A stretch of 64,000 nt of DNA from Martinezella lusitana (GTDB lineage Bacteria > Pseudomonadota > Alphaproteobacteria > Rhizobiales > Rhizobiaceae). A program made the translations under genes and the position numbers. The stretch lies in assembly GCF_016901135.1 (NCBI RefSeq), contig NZ_JAFEVL010000045.1, forward strand, positions 434,001 to 498,000. Direction: 5' to 3'. Below are positions 1 through 9,261 of this stretch, piece after piece (within the stretch, counting starts at the first letter, position 1; every line of letters begins with the position of its first letter). The notes under the pieces were generated by a model that ran no database searches, was not told the DNA's origin, and was given only the letters and a program-made list of their open reading frames with translations.

Positions 1-313
1 CCGGGTCTTCGAGCAATGAAATGCCGACAAAGAAGGCGCCCTCCGGATGCAGATCCAACAGGATCGACGGGCGGCCCTGACCGTAGATCGTCTCCGTCTC
101 GTGCAGAACGCCGAGGGAGATCAGATCGCGGGTAATTCCGCTCATGGCTGCCTTGCTCAGGCCCATGGAAGCTGCGAGAACGGTGCGGCTCAACGGGCCG
201 GATTCGCTGATGACGCGCAGAAGCTGCTGCTGGGAAGAGGTGAGCAATTCGACGTTCCGCCTGGATTTCGGTCTGCTTTCGCGGACAATAAGTTCATGAA
301 TTGAACAAATCAA
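1..313 (-). CDS. ROK-family transcriptional regulator, N-terminal part (runs off window)
   Basis: Reading leftward, the frame gives a winged-helix segment (LLRVISESGPLSRTVLAAS, then MGLSKAAMSGITRDLISLG and GQGRPSILLDL), which is the usual DNA-binding head of ROK repressors of the NagC/XylR type. The ROK kinase-like domain would lie beyond base 1. No ATG fits in this frame; the TTG at 313 is the earliest candidate but has no clear ribosome binding site, so the start is uncertain. An inverted repeat GTTCA-N5-TGAAC overlaps the first codons (292-306). The target is probably a sugar or polyol operon outside the window, which is inference. Confidence 0.7.
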   Translation of the reverse strand, partial: MICSIHELIVRESRPKSRRNVELLTSSQQQLLRVISESGPLSRTVLAASMGLSKAAMSGITRDLISLGVLHETETIYGQGRPSILLDLHPEGAFFVGISLLEDP

Positions 314-378
314 CGGAAATAAATTTAGAGGGGAACCTAATTGCAGGCCGGTCACGAGGCAGGGTTGCATTTAAATAG

Positions 379-384
379 TTGACA
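379..384 (+). promoter_or_regulatory. Candidate -35 element before the DHA2 exporter gene
   Basis: A perfect TTGACA lies in an AT-richer stretch of the 235-base gap between the ROK regulator and the exporter gene. No good -10 hexamer sits at the ideal 16-18 base distance, so this is only a candidate. Confidence 0.25.
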
Positions 385-548
385 TCGACCTATATCAGTA
401 TGCAAAACTTATTATAACGATTCAGGCAATAAGCCCCTCCCGTCGCCTCGTCCTCCGACGTCGATTCCAAAAAGTAAACGCTCGATCATGGTTGCCCTGG
501 CGGCCTATGCGTGTTCGATGTCGGGCGCAGCAGTCAGAAAGGAATGCC

Positions 549-2045
549 ATGTCCAGCACGGTCGATCGTTCGAGACGCCCGTTGGTCATCGTCTCGATCA
601 TGCTCGCGACCTTCATGGTCGCGGTCGAAGCGACGATTGTCGCGACCGCCATGCCGCGCATCGTCGGCCAGCTCGGCGGCTTCACCTATTATAGCTGGGT
701 CTTCTCCGCCTTTCTGCTGGCGCAGTCCACCACGACGGTGATCTACGGCAAGCTTTCCGATATGTTCGGCCGCAAGCCCATGCTCATCTGCGGTATCCTG
801 ATCTTCCTTGTCGGGTCGACGCTTGCGGGTTTTGCCTGGTCGATGGCCTCGCTGATCGCTTTCAGGCTATTGCAGGGTCTCGGCGCTGGCGCCATTCAGC
901 CCGTGACGATGACGGTGGTCGGCGACCTCTACAAATTGGAGGAACGGGCCAAGGTGCAAGGCGCGCTTGCCAGCGTCTGGGCGGTGTCGGCCGTCATCGG
1001 CCCACTTGCCGGCGGCATCATCGTCGACAATCTCTCCTGGGCGTGGATTTTCTGGATCAACCTGCCCGTCGGCGTCCTGTCCATCGCCGGTTTCATCTTC
1101 TTCCTGCATGAACGCATCACGCCGCGCGAGGCGAAGATCGATTATCTCGGCACGATCCTGTTTTCGATATCGATCGTGTCGCTGCTGGTCATTCTGACGG
1201 AGACCGATTCCGGCTTCGCTGTTTTAGGCCCGCTTGCGGTCGTCTTTGTCGTCACCGGTATCCTGTTCCTGTGGCAGGAGCGGCGGGCGCCGGAGCCGAT
1301 CATTTCGATCGCGCTCTGGAGCCGGCGGCTGGTGGCGACGAGCAATGCGGCAACGCTGCTTGCCGGCATGGCGCTCATCGGGCTGACGACTGTTCTGCCG
1401 ATCTATGTGCAAGGCGTGCTCGGCCGCTCGCCGCTCGAAGCCGGCTTCACCTTGACGATGCTGATCGTCGGCTGGCCGCTGGCGGTGATGCTCTCGAGCC
1501 GGTTCTTCCGCGCCTTCGGCATCCGCAGGACGCTGCGTGCAGGCAGCTTCATGTTTCCGTTGGGCGCGTTGTTTCTGCTATTCCTGACCCCGGAGAGCAG
1601 TCCGATCATCGCCGGCATCGGCTCGTTTCTGATGGGCTTCGGCATGGGCCTCATCAGCCTCACCAGCATCGTGCTCGTGCAGGAAAGCGTCGAATGGTCG
1701 ATGCGCGGCAGCGCCACGGCGTCGATCATATTTTCGCGCAGTCTCGGCAACACCCTCGGTGCGACGGCCCTCGGCGCGATCATGAATATCGGTATCGCGC
1801 ACTACGGCAACGGCGAGTTGGCGACGAGGCTTCATGACATTCTGAACCAGCCGACCGGCCTTTCCGATCTTGTCGGCGATCCGGCGATCAGGAACGTTTT
1901 CGACGCCGCGCTTCACTGGAGTTTCTGGGGCGTTGTCGTCGTCGCCATCACGACGTTCGCAACCATCTGGCTCATTCCCGTCGCCCATGATGCCGGCCGC
2001 CGATCGGTGCCCAAGGCGGATGCCCAGGACGCTATGACGCATTGA
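549..2045 (+). CDS. MFS drug exporter, DHA2 (EmrB/QacA-like, 14 TM)
   Basis: This 498-residue hydrophobic protein is a major facilitator of the DHA2 multidrug type. It has the TM1 region FMVAVEATIVATAMPRI (about 22-38), motif A GKLSDMFGRKPML (67-79), and motif C in TM5 (VIGPLAGGIIVDN). The length fits the 14-helix family. The start at 549 is chosen because AGAAAGGA lies just upstream and the protein then begins MSSTVDRS; the same frame is open back to 492 but that stretch is not membrane-like. Proton-driven export of toxic organic compounds is the family role; the substrate is unknown. A second DHA2 gene lies 1.3 kb downstream, on the far side of a GntR regulator. Confidence 0.88.
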   Translation: MSSTVDRSRRPLVIVSIMLATFMVAVEATIVATAMPRIVGQLGGFTYYSWVFSAFLLAQSTTTVIYGKLSDMFGRKPMLICGILIFLVGSTLAGFAWSMASLIAFRLLQGLGAGAIQPVTMTVVGDLYKLEERAKVQGALASVWAVSAVIGPLAGGIIVDNLSWAWIFWINLPVGVLSIAGFIFFLHERITPREAKIDYLGTILFSISIVSLLVILTETDSGFAVLGPLAVVFVVTGILFLWQERRAPEPIISIALWSRRLVATSNAATLLAGMALIGLTTVLPIYVQGVLGRSPLEAGFTLTMLIVGWPLAVMLSSRFFRAFGIRRTLRAGSFMFPLGALFLLFLTPESSPIIAGIGSFLMGFGMGLISLTSIVLVQESVEWSMRGSATASIIFSRSLGNTLGATALGAIMNIGIAHYGNGELATRLHDILNQPTGLSDLVGDPAIRNVFDAALHWSFWGVVVVAITTFATIWLIPVAHDAGRRSVPKADAQDAMTH

Positions 2046-2115
2046 CGGAACGCAGACCGGCAACGGGCCGTGCTTCCGTCGCCGGCATTCATCGTGACGC
2101 TTGCGACGTGCTGCG

Positions 2116-2910
2116 TCAGAAATCGTAGTGGCTGATGCGCCAGGACTCCAACAGGCTCCGCGATGCCTTGATCGCGGCGTCGGAATCGCGGGCGACGATC
2201 GCGTCAAGGATGGCCTTGTGGTAGGGCAGAGAACGCTTCTGGCCCTCGGCGACCTCATCATGGCCCGAAAGCGTGCGGTTGGCGTAGATCCCCACCGCGA
2301 TCAGGTCGATCAGCTGTGAATAGACCATATTGTGCGTGGCAGCGAAGATCGCGGTGTGGAAGCGCAGGTCGGCATCGGCGTTGGTGTTGATATCGCCGAT
2401 GCTGGAAACCATGTCCTCGTAAGCGGAACTGATCGCGGCAACGTCTTCGTTTGTGCAGCGCAGGGCAGCGCGCGCAGTGGCTTCCGGCTCCAGCGCCAGC
2501 CGCAAATCCTTGATGGAACGCATGATCTCCACCGAAGGTCCGGTCTCGTAGTACCAGACCATGACGTCCGTATCGAGGTGATGCCAGTTGGAGCGCTCCT
2601 TGACGCGGGTGCCGACGCGGGTCTTGATCTCCACCAGTCCCTTGCCTGCAAGGCATTTCATCGCTTCGCGAATGACGGTGCGGCTGATGCCGAATTGTTC
2701 CACCAGATCGGGCTCATTCGGCAGCGTGGCGCCTACCGGGTAACTTCCACCGACGATGCGGCGACCAAGCTCGTGGACGAAATAGCCGAAGACGCCGCGA
2801 CGGGGGATCGTACCGTATTTTCGCACAAAGGCATCGAATGGTGACTGCGTTACGATCAGTTTCGCCTCCGGGGTTGCCGGAGTGGTCATTGCATCAAGGC
2901 CATGTTTCAT
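2116..2910 (-). CDS. GntR-family regulator, FadR subfamily (FCD domain)
   Basis: This 264-residue protein has an N-terminal winged helix (about 45-110; GGSYPVGATLPNEPDLVEQFGISRTVIREAMKCLAGKGLVE) and a C-terminal all-helical FCD ligand domain (about 120-255) with the metal-site-like pattern DLRFHTAIFAATHN and a late histidine (LPYHKAILDAI). FadR-type members usually repress catabolic genes and respond to organic acids or sugar acids. It is read towards the upstream exporter gene and is divergent from the second exporter at 3327, so either could be a target. The ATG at 2910 is used; an ATG seven codons later is an alternative. The ligand cannot be read from sequence. Confidence 0.88.
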   Translation of the reverse strand: MKHGLDAMTTPATPEAKLIVTQSPFDAFVRKYGTIPRRGVFGYFVHELGRRIVGGSYPVGATLPNEPDLVEQFGISRTVIREAMKCLAGKGLVEIKTRVGTRVKERSNWHHLDTDVMVWYYETGPSVEIMRSIKDLRLALEPEATARAALRCTNEDVAAISSAYEDMVSSIGDINTNADADLRFHTAIFAATHNMVYSQLIDLIAVGIYANRTLSGHDEVAEGQKRSLPYHKAILDAIVARDSDAAIKASRSLLESWRISHYDF

Positions 2911-3326
2911 TATGCGGGGCTCTCATTCCTTTGATACGCGATTGCGAGGCTAATCTTCAGCCGATGACATGTTTTGCGGGCTCTACGCTGATGTCTCGGC
3001 GTGTTCGAGGCTGTTCCATATTGTTTTGATATCGATCCTGTCGTTCTTGGCGCGGCATTTCCGATAAAAAACCCTACCATGTCTTGTGCGCAAATGCCTA
3101 CTGGCACCGGTTCGACCGGTCCGTTCACCGATACGCCGATAGATCCGTCATAAATTCCCGCGTGGCGGCATGGCGGCAGGCAGCGGCACGGCAATCAAAT
3201 TCTGCGCCGCCCGTTAAGCGAAACGTGATTGGCCAATCGATTGATGGGACGATTTCGATCTATCGGAAACGATGCCGAACCGATTAAATAAAGCGGGATG
3301 CGAGGCGGATTCGGAGTAACTGGTTG
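2911..3326. other. Intergenic region between divergent gntR and exporter genes
   Basis: This 416-base gap holds no convincing gene. It contains two short symmetric sites, ACCGGT-TCG-ACCGGT at 3106-3120 and ATTGGCCAAT at 3228-3237. Either could be an operator for the divergent GntR regulator, but neither is a recognised FadR-type site. Confidence 0.5.
3106..3120. promoter_or_regulatory. Inverted repeat ACCGGT-N3-ACCGGT, candidate operator
   Basis: Two self-complementary ACCGGT hexamers flank TCG, between the divergent gntR (start 2910) and exporter (start 3327) genes. Position and symmetry suggest a protein binding site; nothing in the sequence shows which regulator binds it. Confidence 0.35.
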
Positions 3327-4790
3327 ATGAACGACATGTCCACGCATGGGCGGGAGAAGGAAATGCAGGCGACAGGTTCACGCTCGCTGTTGATCGCGTT
3401 GCTCGTGGCTGGCGCTTTCTTCATGGAAAACCTGGATGGTACGGTCATTGCGACCGCGCTGCCGCAGATGGCGGTTTCCTTTGGTACCCGACCGGTGGAT
3501 CTCAATATAGGCATGAGTGCCTATCTGCTGACGCTCGGCGTTTTCATCCCTATCAGCGGCTGGATCAGCGACCGGTTCGGCGCGCGACTGGTGTTCACCA
3601 CGGCCGTCGTCATCTTCACGCTTGCCTCGGTTCTATGCGGCTTTGCCAACGATGTCGGCTCCTTTGTCGCCATGCGCATCCTGCAGGGGATCGGCGGCGC
3701 GATGATGGTGCCGGTGGGCCGGCTCGTGGTTCTGAACAATACCCCGAAGGAGAAGCTGATCTCGGCGATTGCGACGATCACCTGGCCGGCGCTGGTGGCG
3801 CCCGTTCTCGGACCGCCGCTCGGCGGCTTCATCACCGACCATGCGAGCTGGCGCTGGATCTTCTTTCTCAACTTGCCGCTCGGCATATTGGCATTTGCCT
3901 TCGCGCTCGTTCTCATTCCGGAGACCAAAAGCGCTGCGCGGCCGCCTTTCGACTGGATCGGCTTCGTCGTCAGCAGCATCGGTCTGGCAAGCCTGATGTA
4001 CGGGCTGGAACTGATCGGCCGTCCCGATCCCATATGGATGGAGGCCTGGGCCTATGTGGTCGCCGGGCTGGTTCTGCTCACCGTGGCCGTGTTTCATTTC
4101 CTGAGGACGGAGCATCCGCTCATCGATCTCTCAGGGCTGAAGCTGCCGACCTTTGCGATCACGATCTCCGGCGGATCACTGTTTCGTACCGCTATCGGCG
4201 CGGTGCCCTTTCTGTTGCCGCTGATGTTCCAGGTCGGTTTCGGGCTCAGCGCATTTCATGCCGGCATGCTGACCTTGGCGGTCTTTGCCGGCAACCTGGC
4301 GATGAAGCCGGGGACGACGCCGATTTTGCGGCGTTTCGGCTTTAAACCGGTGTTGATCGTCAACGGCATCCTGAATGCCGTCTTCATTGCAGCCTGTGCG
4401 TTGTTTTCGCCCGATACGCCGGTCTGGCTCGTCGTACCGGTACTGTTCATCGGCGGCATGTGCCGCTCGATGCATTTCACGGCATTGAATACGATTGCCT
4501 TCGCCGACATTCCACCGCGGCAGATGACGGGCGCCAACACGCTGTTCAGCACCGTCTTTCAATTGACCATGGGCATGGGAATCGCTGTCGGCGCCATCGG
4601 CATTCGCATCGGTCAGGCTATCAGTGCACCGCTTGGCGTAAGCGGCATCGTCGCCATCGAATTCCGCCTCGCCTTCGTGTTGCTCGGCATCATCGCCCTT
4701 TTTGCGGTGCTGGATTGCCTGCCACTCGACCGCAGGGCTGGCGACAACGTTGCGCGCAAGCAGAAGGCGGGCGCGAAAAAGGCGGCTTGA
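3327..4790 (+). CDS. MFS drug exporter, DHA2 family (14 TM)
   Basis: This 487-residue DHA2-type major facilitator has LDGTVIATALPQM in TM1 (about 36-48), motif A GWISDRFGARLVF (78-90) and the TM5 region LVAPVLGPPLGGFITDH. It is only distantly similar to the exporter at 549, so the two are not a recent duplication. Two starts are plausible: ATG 3327 with GGAG ten bases upstream, and ATG 3363 with GGGAG six bases upstream. The second removes a charged leader and would give 475 residues. It sits divergent from the FadR-type regulator. The substrate is unknown. Confidence 0.87.
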   Translation: MNDMSTHGREKEMQATGSRSLLIALLVAGAFFMENLDGTVIATALPQMAVSFGTRPVDLNIGMSAYLLTLGVFIPISGWISDRFGARLVFTTAVVIFTLASVLCGFANDVGSFVAMRILQGIGGAMMVPVGRLVVLNNTPKEKLISAIATITWPALVAPVLGPPLGGFITDHASWRWIFFLNLPLGILAFAFALVLIPETKSAARPPFDWIGFVVSSIGLASLMYGLELIGRPDPIWMEAWAYVVAGLVLLTVAVFHFLRTEHPLIDLSGLKLPTFAITISGGSLFRTAIGAVPFLLPLMFQVGFGLSAFHAGMLTLAVFAGNLAMKPGTTPILRRFGFKPVLIVNGILNAVFIAACALFSPDTPVWLVVPVLFIGGMCRSMHFTALNTIAFADIPPRQMTGANTLFSTVFQLTMGMGIAVGAIGIRIGQAISAPLGVSGIVAIEFRLAFVLLGIIALFAVLDCLPLDRRAGDNVARKQKAGAKKAA

Positions 4791-4819
4791 AGATCTCCGT
4801 TATGAGCGACCTGTGCCGC

Positions 4820-4960
4820 TCAATGGGGATACTGAATGAGATTATAATGCAACAGCACGGCGGGTATCGCCATCAGGATGATAAGAAGCATTGCAAAGCT
4901 TGCTGCACGCAACATTTTCATCCGGCGGGCGCGCTGACCGGTCCAATCATATACTGCCAT
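4820..4960 (-). CDS. Small single-span membrane protein (46 aa), function unknown
   Basis: The ATG at 4960 follows AAAGGAGGGG at an ideal distance, the strongest ribosome site in this part of the window, and decides the start over the longer open frame. The protein is MAVYDWTGQRARRMKMLRAA followed by one hydrophobic helix (about 20-40) and a short tail. Basic residues precede the helix, so an N-in orientation is expected. It stands alone, convergent with the exporter gene and divergent from the dehydrogenase gene. I do not recognise the family. Confidence 0.6.
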   Translation of the reverse strand: MAVYDWTGQRARRMKMLRAASFAMLLIILMAIPAVLLHYNLIQYPH

Positions 4961-5218
4961 AATGAGCCCCTCCTTTTCCTCAATTATTACAAAGGCAAGA
5001 AATGGAACTCCAGTCAATATTGGCAATAGGGCGTTAAATAATAAGTTTATTCTAATATAATGGGGTTAGTATACCGCCATTCTATTGCGCATCAGCGCAA
5101 CGCGGCTTCTCCGGCACTGGCGCAAGCTCATTTCGCGACACCGGTCGGACGCTGGGAGAACAAGAGTTTGGGCCTCGCGCAAGCGGGCGCCTGTTGGTTC
5201 GGAAAGAGGAAAAATGCG

Positions 5219-6265
5219 ATGAGCAAGATGCGCGCTTTGGTATTGGAACGCCAGCATGAGCTGGCAATCCGCGATATAGACCTTCTGCAGGAGGTCGGGC
5301 CGGGTGAAGTCAAGATCAAGATCCATACGGTCGGCGTCTGCGGATCTGACGTCCACTATTACACGCACGGCAAGATTGGCCCGTTCGTCGTCAACGAGCC
5401 GATGGTGCTCGGCCATGAAGCCGCCGGCACCATCGTCGAAGTCGGCGCTGGCGTAACGCATCTGAAGATCGGCGACCGCGTCTGCATGGAGCCGGGCATC
5501 CCCGACCCCAATTCCAAGGCCAGCCGTCTCGGCATGTACAATGTCGATCCCGCCGTCATCTTCTGGGCAACGCCGCCCGTCCATGGCGTGTTGACGCCCT
5601 TTGTCGTGCATCCGGCCAATTATACCTTCAAACTGCCTGATAATGTCAGCTTTGCCGAGGGCGCGATGGTCGAGCCGTTTGCAGTCGGCATGCAGGCGGC
5701 GACCAAGGCGAGAATTACCCCCGGTGACACCGCCGTCATCCTTGGCGCCGGCCCGATCGGCACCATGGTCGCGATCGCGGCTCTTGCCGGCGGCTGCGCG
5801 CGGGCGATCGTTGCCGATCTTGCCCAGCCGAAGCTCGATATCGCCGCCCAATATCAGGGCGTCATCCCTGTCAATATTCGCGAAAACAATCTGGTCGAGG
5901 AGGTCGATCGACTTACGGACGGTTGGGGTGCCGATGTCGTCTTCGAATGCTCCGGTTCGCCGAAGGCCTGGGAAACAGTCATGGCGCTGCCGCGCCCGGG
6001 CGGCGTCATCGTCGCCGTCGGCCTGCCGGTCGATCCGGTCGGCTTTGATGTCTCGACAGCGTCGACCAAGGAAATCCGCATCGAAACGGTCTTCCGCTAT
6101 GCTCATCAATATGAGCGCTCCATCGCGCTGATCGCGTCCGGCCGTGTCGATCTGAAGCCGCTGATCTCGGAGACATTCGCCTTCGAAGACTCCATCGAGG
6201 CGTTCGATCGTGCCGTCGAGGCCAGACCAACGGACGTCAAGTTGCAGATCATCCTGGATCAGTAA
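5219..6265 (+). CDS. Zinc-dependent polyol dehydrogenase (xylitol/sorbitol type, MDR family)
   Basis: This 348-residue medium-chain dehydrogenase oxidises polyols with NAD(P). Catalytic zinc ligands are Cys41 (VGVCGSDVHYY), His66-Glu67 (GHEAAG) and Glu152; the Rossmann motif is GAGPIG (176-181). The lobe that normally carries four cysteines for structural zinc reads EPGIPDPNSKASRLGMYNVD and has none, as in known bacterial xylitol dehydrogenases that lack this zinc. The ATG at 5219 follows AAAGAGGAAAA; the upstream in-frame stretch from 5060 does not resemble the family. It is monocistronic and ends at a good terminator. Xylitol is the likely substrate, but sorbitol or another polyol is possible. 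Confidence 0.82.
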   Translation: MSKMRALVLERQHELAIRDIDLLQEVGPGEVKIKIHTVGVCGSDVHYYTHGKIGPFVVNEPMVLGHEAAGTIVEVGAGVTHLKIGDRVCMEPGIPDPNSKASRLGMYNVDPAVIFWATPPVHGVLTPFVVHPANYTFKLPDNVSFAEGAMVEPFAVGMQAATKARITPGDTAVILGAGPIGTMVAIAALAGGCARAIVADLAQPKLDIAAQYQGVIPVNIRENNLVEEVDRLTDGWGADVVFECSGSPKAWETVMALPRPGGVIVAVGLPVDPVGFDVSTASTKEIRIETVFRYAHQYERSIALIASGRVDLKPLISETFAFEDSIEAFDRAVEARPTDVKLQIILDQ

Positions 6266-6279
6266 GCGTCTGTTTACCG

Positions 6280-6309
6280 CGTCGCCTTGCATCGGCGAGG
6301 CGACGTTTT
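6280..6309 (+). terminator. Rho-independent terminator after polyol dehydrogenase gene
   Basis: An 8-bp stem CGTCGCCT/AGGCGACG with a 10-base loop is followed directly by TTTT, 15 bases past the stop codon. Confidence 0.75.
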
Positions 6310-6412
6310 CCTCCGGTTTCGCACGACCCCGTAGACGGCCGGGCAAAAGCGATGCTAGTTAGCCTGAAAAGAGAGGAACAGGCTTTAACGCCGTGAAACG
6401 GGAAGGGTAGCC

Positions 6413-8155
6413 GTGCCGCACGACGTCGCATTGATCGCACTGATTGCCGGCGGGTTCGTGTTCGCGGCCATTTTCGGCTATCTCGCCGACAGGCTGCATC
6501 TGCCGCCACTGGTCGGCTATCTGGTTGCCGGCGTCATCATCGGCTCATCCACTCCGGGCTTTGTCGCCGACGTTTCGCTCGCATCGCAATTGGCTGAAAT
6601 CGGCGTCATCCTGCTGATGTTCGGCGTCGGCCTGCATTTCTCGGCCGCTGATCTGCTGGCGGTGCGCGGTGTCGCTATTCCCGGCGCCATCGGTCAGATC
6701 GCGATCGCAACGCTTTTAGGCATCGGCTTGACGTCCCTCTGGGGCTGGGGCATCGGCGCCGGCGTGGTCCTGGGGCTAAGCCTTGCCGTTGCCAGTACCG
6801 TCGTGCTGTTGAAAGCGCTGGAAGAGCGCAACCTGGTGAATTCGACCAACGGGCGCGTGGCTGTCGGCTGGCTGATCGTCGAGGATCTGGCGATGGTGCT
6901 CGCACTCGTGCTGTTGCCGGCCTTTGCCGGCGTCATGGGCGGCCATGTGAATGCCGGCGACCATGCGGCTTCCGGCTCGATCTGGCTGACGATCGGCATG
7001 ACGCTGGTCAAGGTGGCGGCATTTACTCTTGTTGCGATCTTCATCGGTCCGCGCATCGTACCCTGGCTGTTGACGTCGGTCGCCCGCACGGGCTCGCGCG
7101 AACTGTTCACGCTGTCGGTTCTGGCGATCGCGCTCGGCATCGCCTTCGGGGCGGCGCAGATATTCGGCGTTTCATTCGCGCTCGGAGCCTTCTTTGCCGG
7201 GCTCGTGATGAGTGAATCGCATCTCAGCCATCGGGCCGCGGCCGACTCCCTGCCATTGCAGAACGCCTTTTCCGTGCTGTTCTTCGTTTCCGTCGGAATG
7301 CTCTTCGACCCGACTATCCTGGTGCGCGAACCGCTGATGATCGTCGGCGTGCTTGCGCTCATCATCCTCGGCAAGTCACTGATTGCTTTCGGAGTGGTGC
7401 TGTTGCTGCGCTACCCGGCGAGCATGGGCTTTGCGGTCGCAGCCGGCCTAGCTCAGATCGGCGAATTTTCCTTCATCCTGGCAGGGCTCGGCGTTTCGCT
7501 CGGTCTGTTGTCCCGGGAAGGGCAGGATCTCATTCTTGCCGGCGCGATCCTGTCGATCACGCTCAATCCACTGGTTTTCTTTGCCGTCGAGAAACTGGAG
7601 ACATGGACGTATTCCCGATGGCCATCGCTGGCGAGCAAATACGGCATGGCCAAGCAGGATGGGATGCGGCGCGAACTGACCGCCATCAACAAGCAACGCG
7701 AGGAAAGGGATCGGCAGCATAGTCTCGAGATCGAGGAGCTGATCGAAACCTTTCCGATGTTTGCCGAGCTGGATGACAATGCGCATGAGGAGCTTCTGTT
7801 GCTCTTCCGGCCGAGATCGGCTTCACCGGGCGATCGTGTCATCCGCACGGGCGATCGTGGCGACAGCATGTTCTTCATCGCCTCCGGCGCCGTCGAAGTG
7901 CAGCTCGAGGATGACGAGGTTCCGCTCGGCGCCGGCTCATTCTTCGGCGAAATGGCTCTGTTGACCGGTGCGCGCCGCACCGCCGATGTGGTCGCCGTCG
8001 ATTTCTGCCAGCTCTTCGTGCTGGAGCGCCGTGATTTCAACCTGTTCATGTCGCGGCATCCGCAACTGCGCACCGCCGTCAGCCGCATGGCGCGCGAGCG
8101 GCAGGAAAGCAACGTGTCGCGCCAGCGGCGCGACCAATCAGAAGATGCCAGCTGA
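6413..8155 (+). CDS. CPA2-family cation:proton antiporter with C-terminal cyclic-nucleotide-binding domain
   Basis: This 580-residue protein has about 12 membrane segments in residues 1-385 (GYLADRLHLPPLVGYLVAGVIIG near the start, then the family LMFGVGLHFSAADLL and LIVEDLAMVLALVLLPA). It resembles KefB/YbaL-type antiporters. After a charged coil (about 415-440, KQREERDRQHSLEIEELI) comes a cyclic-nucleotide-binding/Crp-like domain (about 445-560; SPGDRVIRTGDRGDSMFFIASG, then FFGEMALLTGARRTADVVA). It lacks the NAD-binding RCK domain usual in KefB/KefC, so gating by a cyclic nucleotide rather than NAD or glutathione is plausible. The start is a GTG after GGGAAGGG. It probably exports K+ or Na+ in exchange for H+. 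Confidence 0.85.
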   Translation: MPHDVALIALIAGGFVFAAIFGYLADRLHLPPLVGYLVAGVIIGSSTPGFVADVSLASQLAEIGVILLMFGVGLHFSAADLLAVRGVAIPGAIGQIAIATLLGIGLTSLWGWGIGAGVVLGLSLAVASTVVLLKALEERNLVNSTNGRVAVGWLIVEDLAMVLALVLLPAFAGVMGGHVNAGDHAASGSIWLTIGMTLVKVAAFTLVAIFIGPRIVPWLLTSVARTGSRELFTLSVLAIALGIAFGAAQIFGVSFALGAFFAGLVMSESHLSHRAAADSLPLQNAFSVLFFVSVGMLFDPTILVREPLMIVGVLALIILGKSLIAFGVVLLLRYPASMGFAVAAGLAQIGEFSFILAGLGVSLGLLSREGQDLILAGAILSITLNPLVFFAVEKLETWTYSRWPSLASKYGMAKQDGMRRELTAINKQREERDRQHSLEIEELIETFPMFAELDDNAHEELLLLFRPRSASPGDRVIRTGDRGDSMFFIASGAVEVQLEDDEVPLGAGSFFGEMALLTGARRTADVVAVDFCQLFVLERRDFNLFMSRHPQLRTAVSRMARERQESNVSRQRRDQSEDAS

Positions 8156-8170
8156 CGCCCGACCTCAGAT

Positions 8171-9082
8171 TTAGCGGCGCTTCAGCCAGGATTTCGAAAC
8201 GCGACAGGCCATCGTATAGGCCGGATCGAAGACATTGCCGACATCGTAGCGCACGACCTGGCCGAGCAGGTGGCTGGCGGCAGTCTTATCGAGGCCGTAG
8301 TCGGAGCCGAGCCAGCGCAGCATTTCGCTGGTCGCGTGCTGCAGCGCTTGGTCGAGCGGCCGGGCATTGCCGATAGTGAAAATGTCGTCCGCCGTCTCGC
8401 CGCGAGGCCAGACGATCGTCTTTTTCTTTTCGACGCTCAGGCGTACCGTCACTTCGAAGGTGGTTTCGATCCCCGTGCCGACGATTTCGCCGTCTCCCTG
8501 CACGGCGTGGCAATCGCCAAGGAAGAAAAGCGCGCCTGGCGCCGATACGGGAAACCAGATGGTCGTGCCCGGCCCCAGCAGCCGATAGTCCATGTTGCCG
8601 CCGAATTCGCCGCTGGTGGCGGTCGATATGGCCTGGTCGAGCGCTGGCGCGACACCGAAGCAGCCGATCATCGGCGAGAGCGGCAGCGTCAGGGCCTCAA
8701 GGCCGGCAACCGGTTCGGAAAGCCTCGTTGTCAGAGCTTCGCGGTCGATCTGCCAGATCACCTTTTCGCTGGCCGGCAGCGCGCGCACATCCTGCGGATC
8801 GACGACGTTGCCGGCAACGACGCTGCGGGTGAATCCCGTGTCGCGCGTCGGCACCATGGTCAGGATTTCGACTTTGAGGGAATCGCCCGGTTCCGCACCC
8901 TCGACGAAGATCGGGCCGTTCATCGGGTTTCCTCCCCGGGCCTGTCGAATATCGTGCTTATCATAGCCGGCAGCGTCGAGCGTTTCGGTGATGACGGTAT
9001 CGCCATCGGCGACATGCAAGGCCGGCGGCAGGGAGCCGATGACGTTGTGATAGACGGTGGGGGTGAAACGGTGCGTTGCCAT
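8171..9082 (-). CDS. Acetamidase/formamidase family protein
   Basis: This 303-residue protein matches the FmdA/AmdA fold: GNPMNGPIFVEGAEPGDSLKVEIL near residue 52, PLSPMIGCFGVAP at mid-length, and the conserved GGNMDYRLLGPGTTIWFPV and LFFLGDCHAVQGDGEIVGTGIE segments. Members hydrolyse formamide, acetamide or related short amides to ammonia and the acid, in the cytoplasm. It converges with the antiporter gene with 15 bases between stops and stands alone upstream. The exact amide is not predictable. The length is shorter than classic formamidases (about 400 residues) but normal for the bacterial subgroup. Confidence 0.8.
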   Translation of the reverse strand: MATHRFTPTVYHNVIGSLPPALHVADGDTVITETLDAAGYDKHDIRQARGGNPMNGPIFVEGAEPGDSLKVEILTMVPTRDTGFTRSVVAGNVVDPQDVRALPASEKVIWQIDREALTTRLSEPVAGLEALTLPLSPMIGCFGVAPALDQAISTATSGEFGGNMDYRLLGPGTTIWFPVSAPGALFFLGDCHAVQGDGEIVGTGIETTFEVTVRLSVEKKKTIVWPRGETADDIFTIGNARPLDQALQHATSEMLRWLGSDYGLDKTAASHLLGQVVRYDVGNVFDPAYTMACRVSKSWLKRR

Positions 9083-9261
9083 TGCTTACAGCCTTATCCT
9101 GAATTCGGTTCGGCCAACCTATGACAGCTTTGCCGTGTCGCGAAAGACCGAGTTTGCGGATATTATGGATTGCTGCTTCGGATGATCCCAAGGACGATTA
9201 TAAACGAGAGGCAACGGTGCTCTGCGGATTTTGCCGGCCGCGACTTGGAATGCAGGTCGAT

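Noticed and set aside
292..306. GTTCA-N5-TGAAC as a LexA box
   Set aside because: The alphaproteobacterial box is a direct repeat GTTC-N7-GTTC; this is an inverted repeat inside the start of a ROK gene and does not match.
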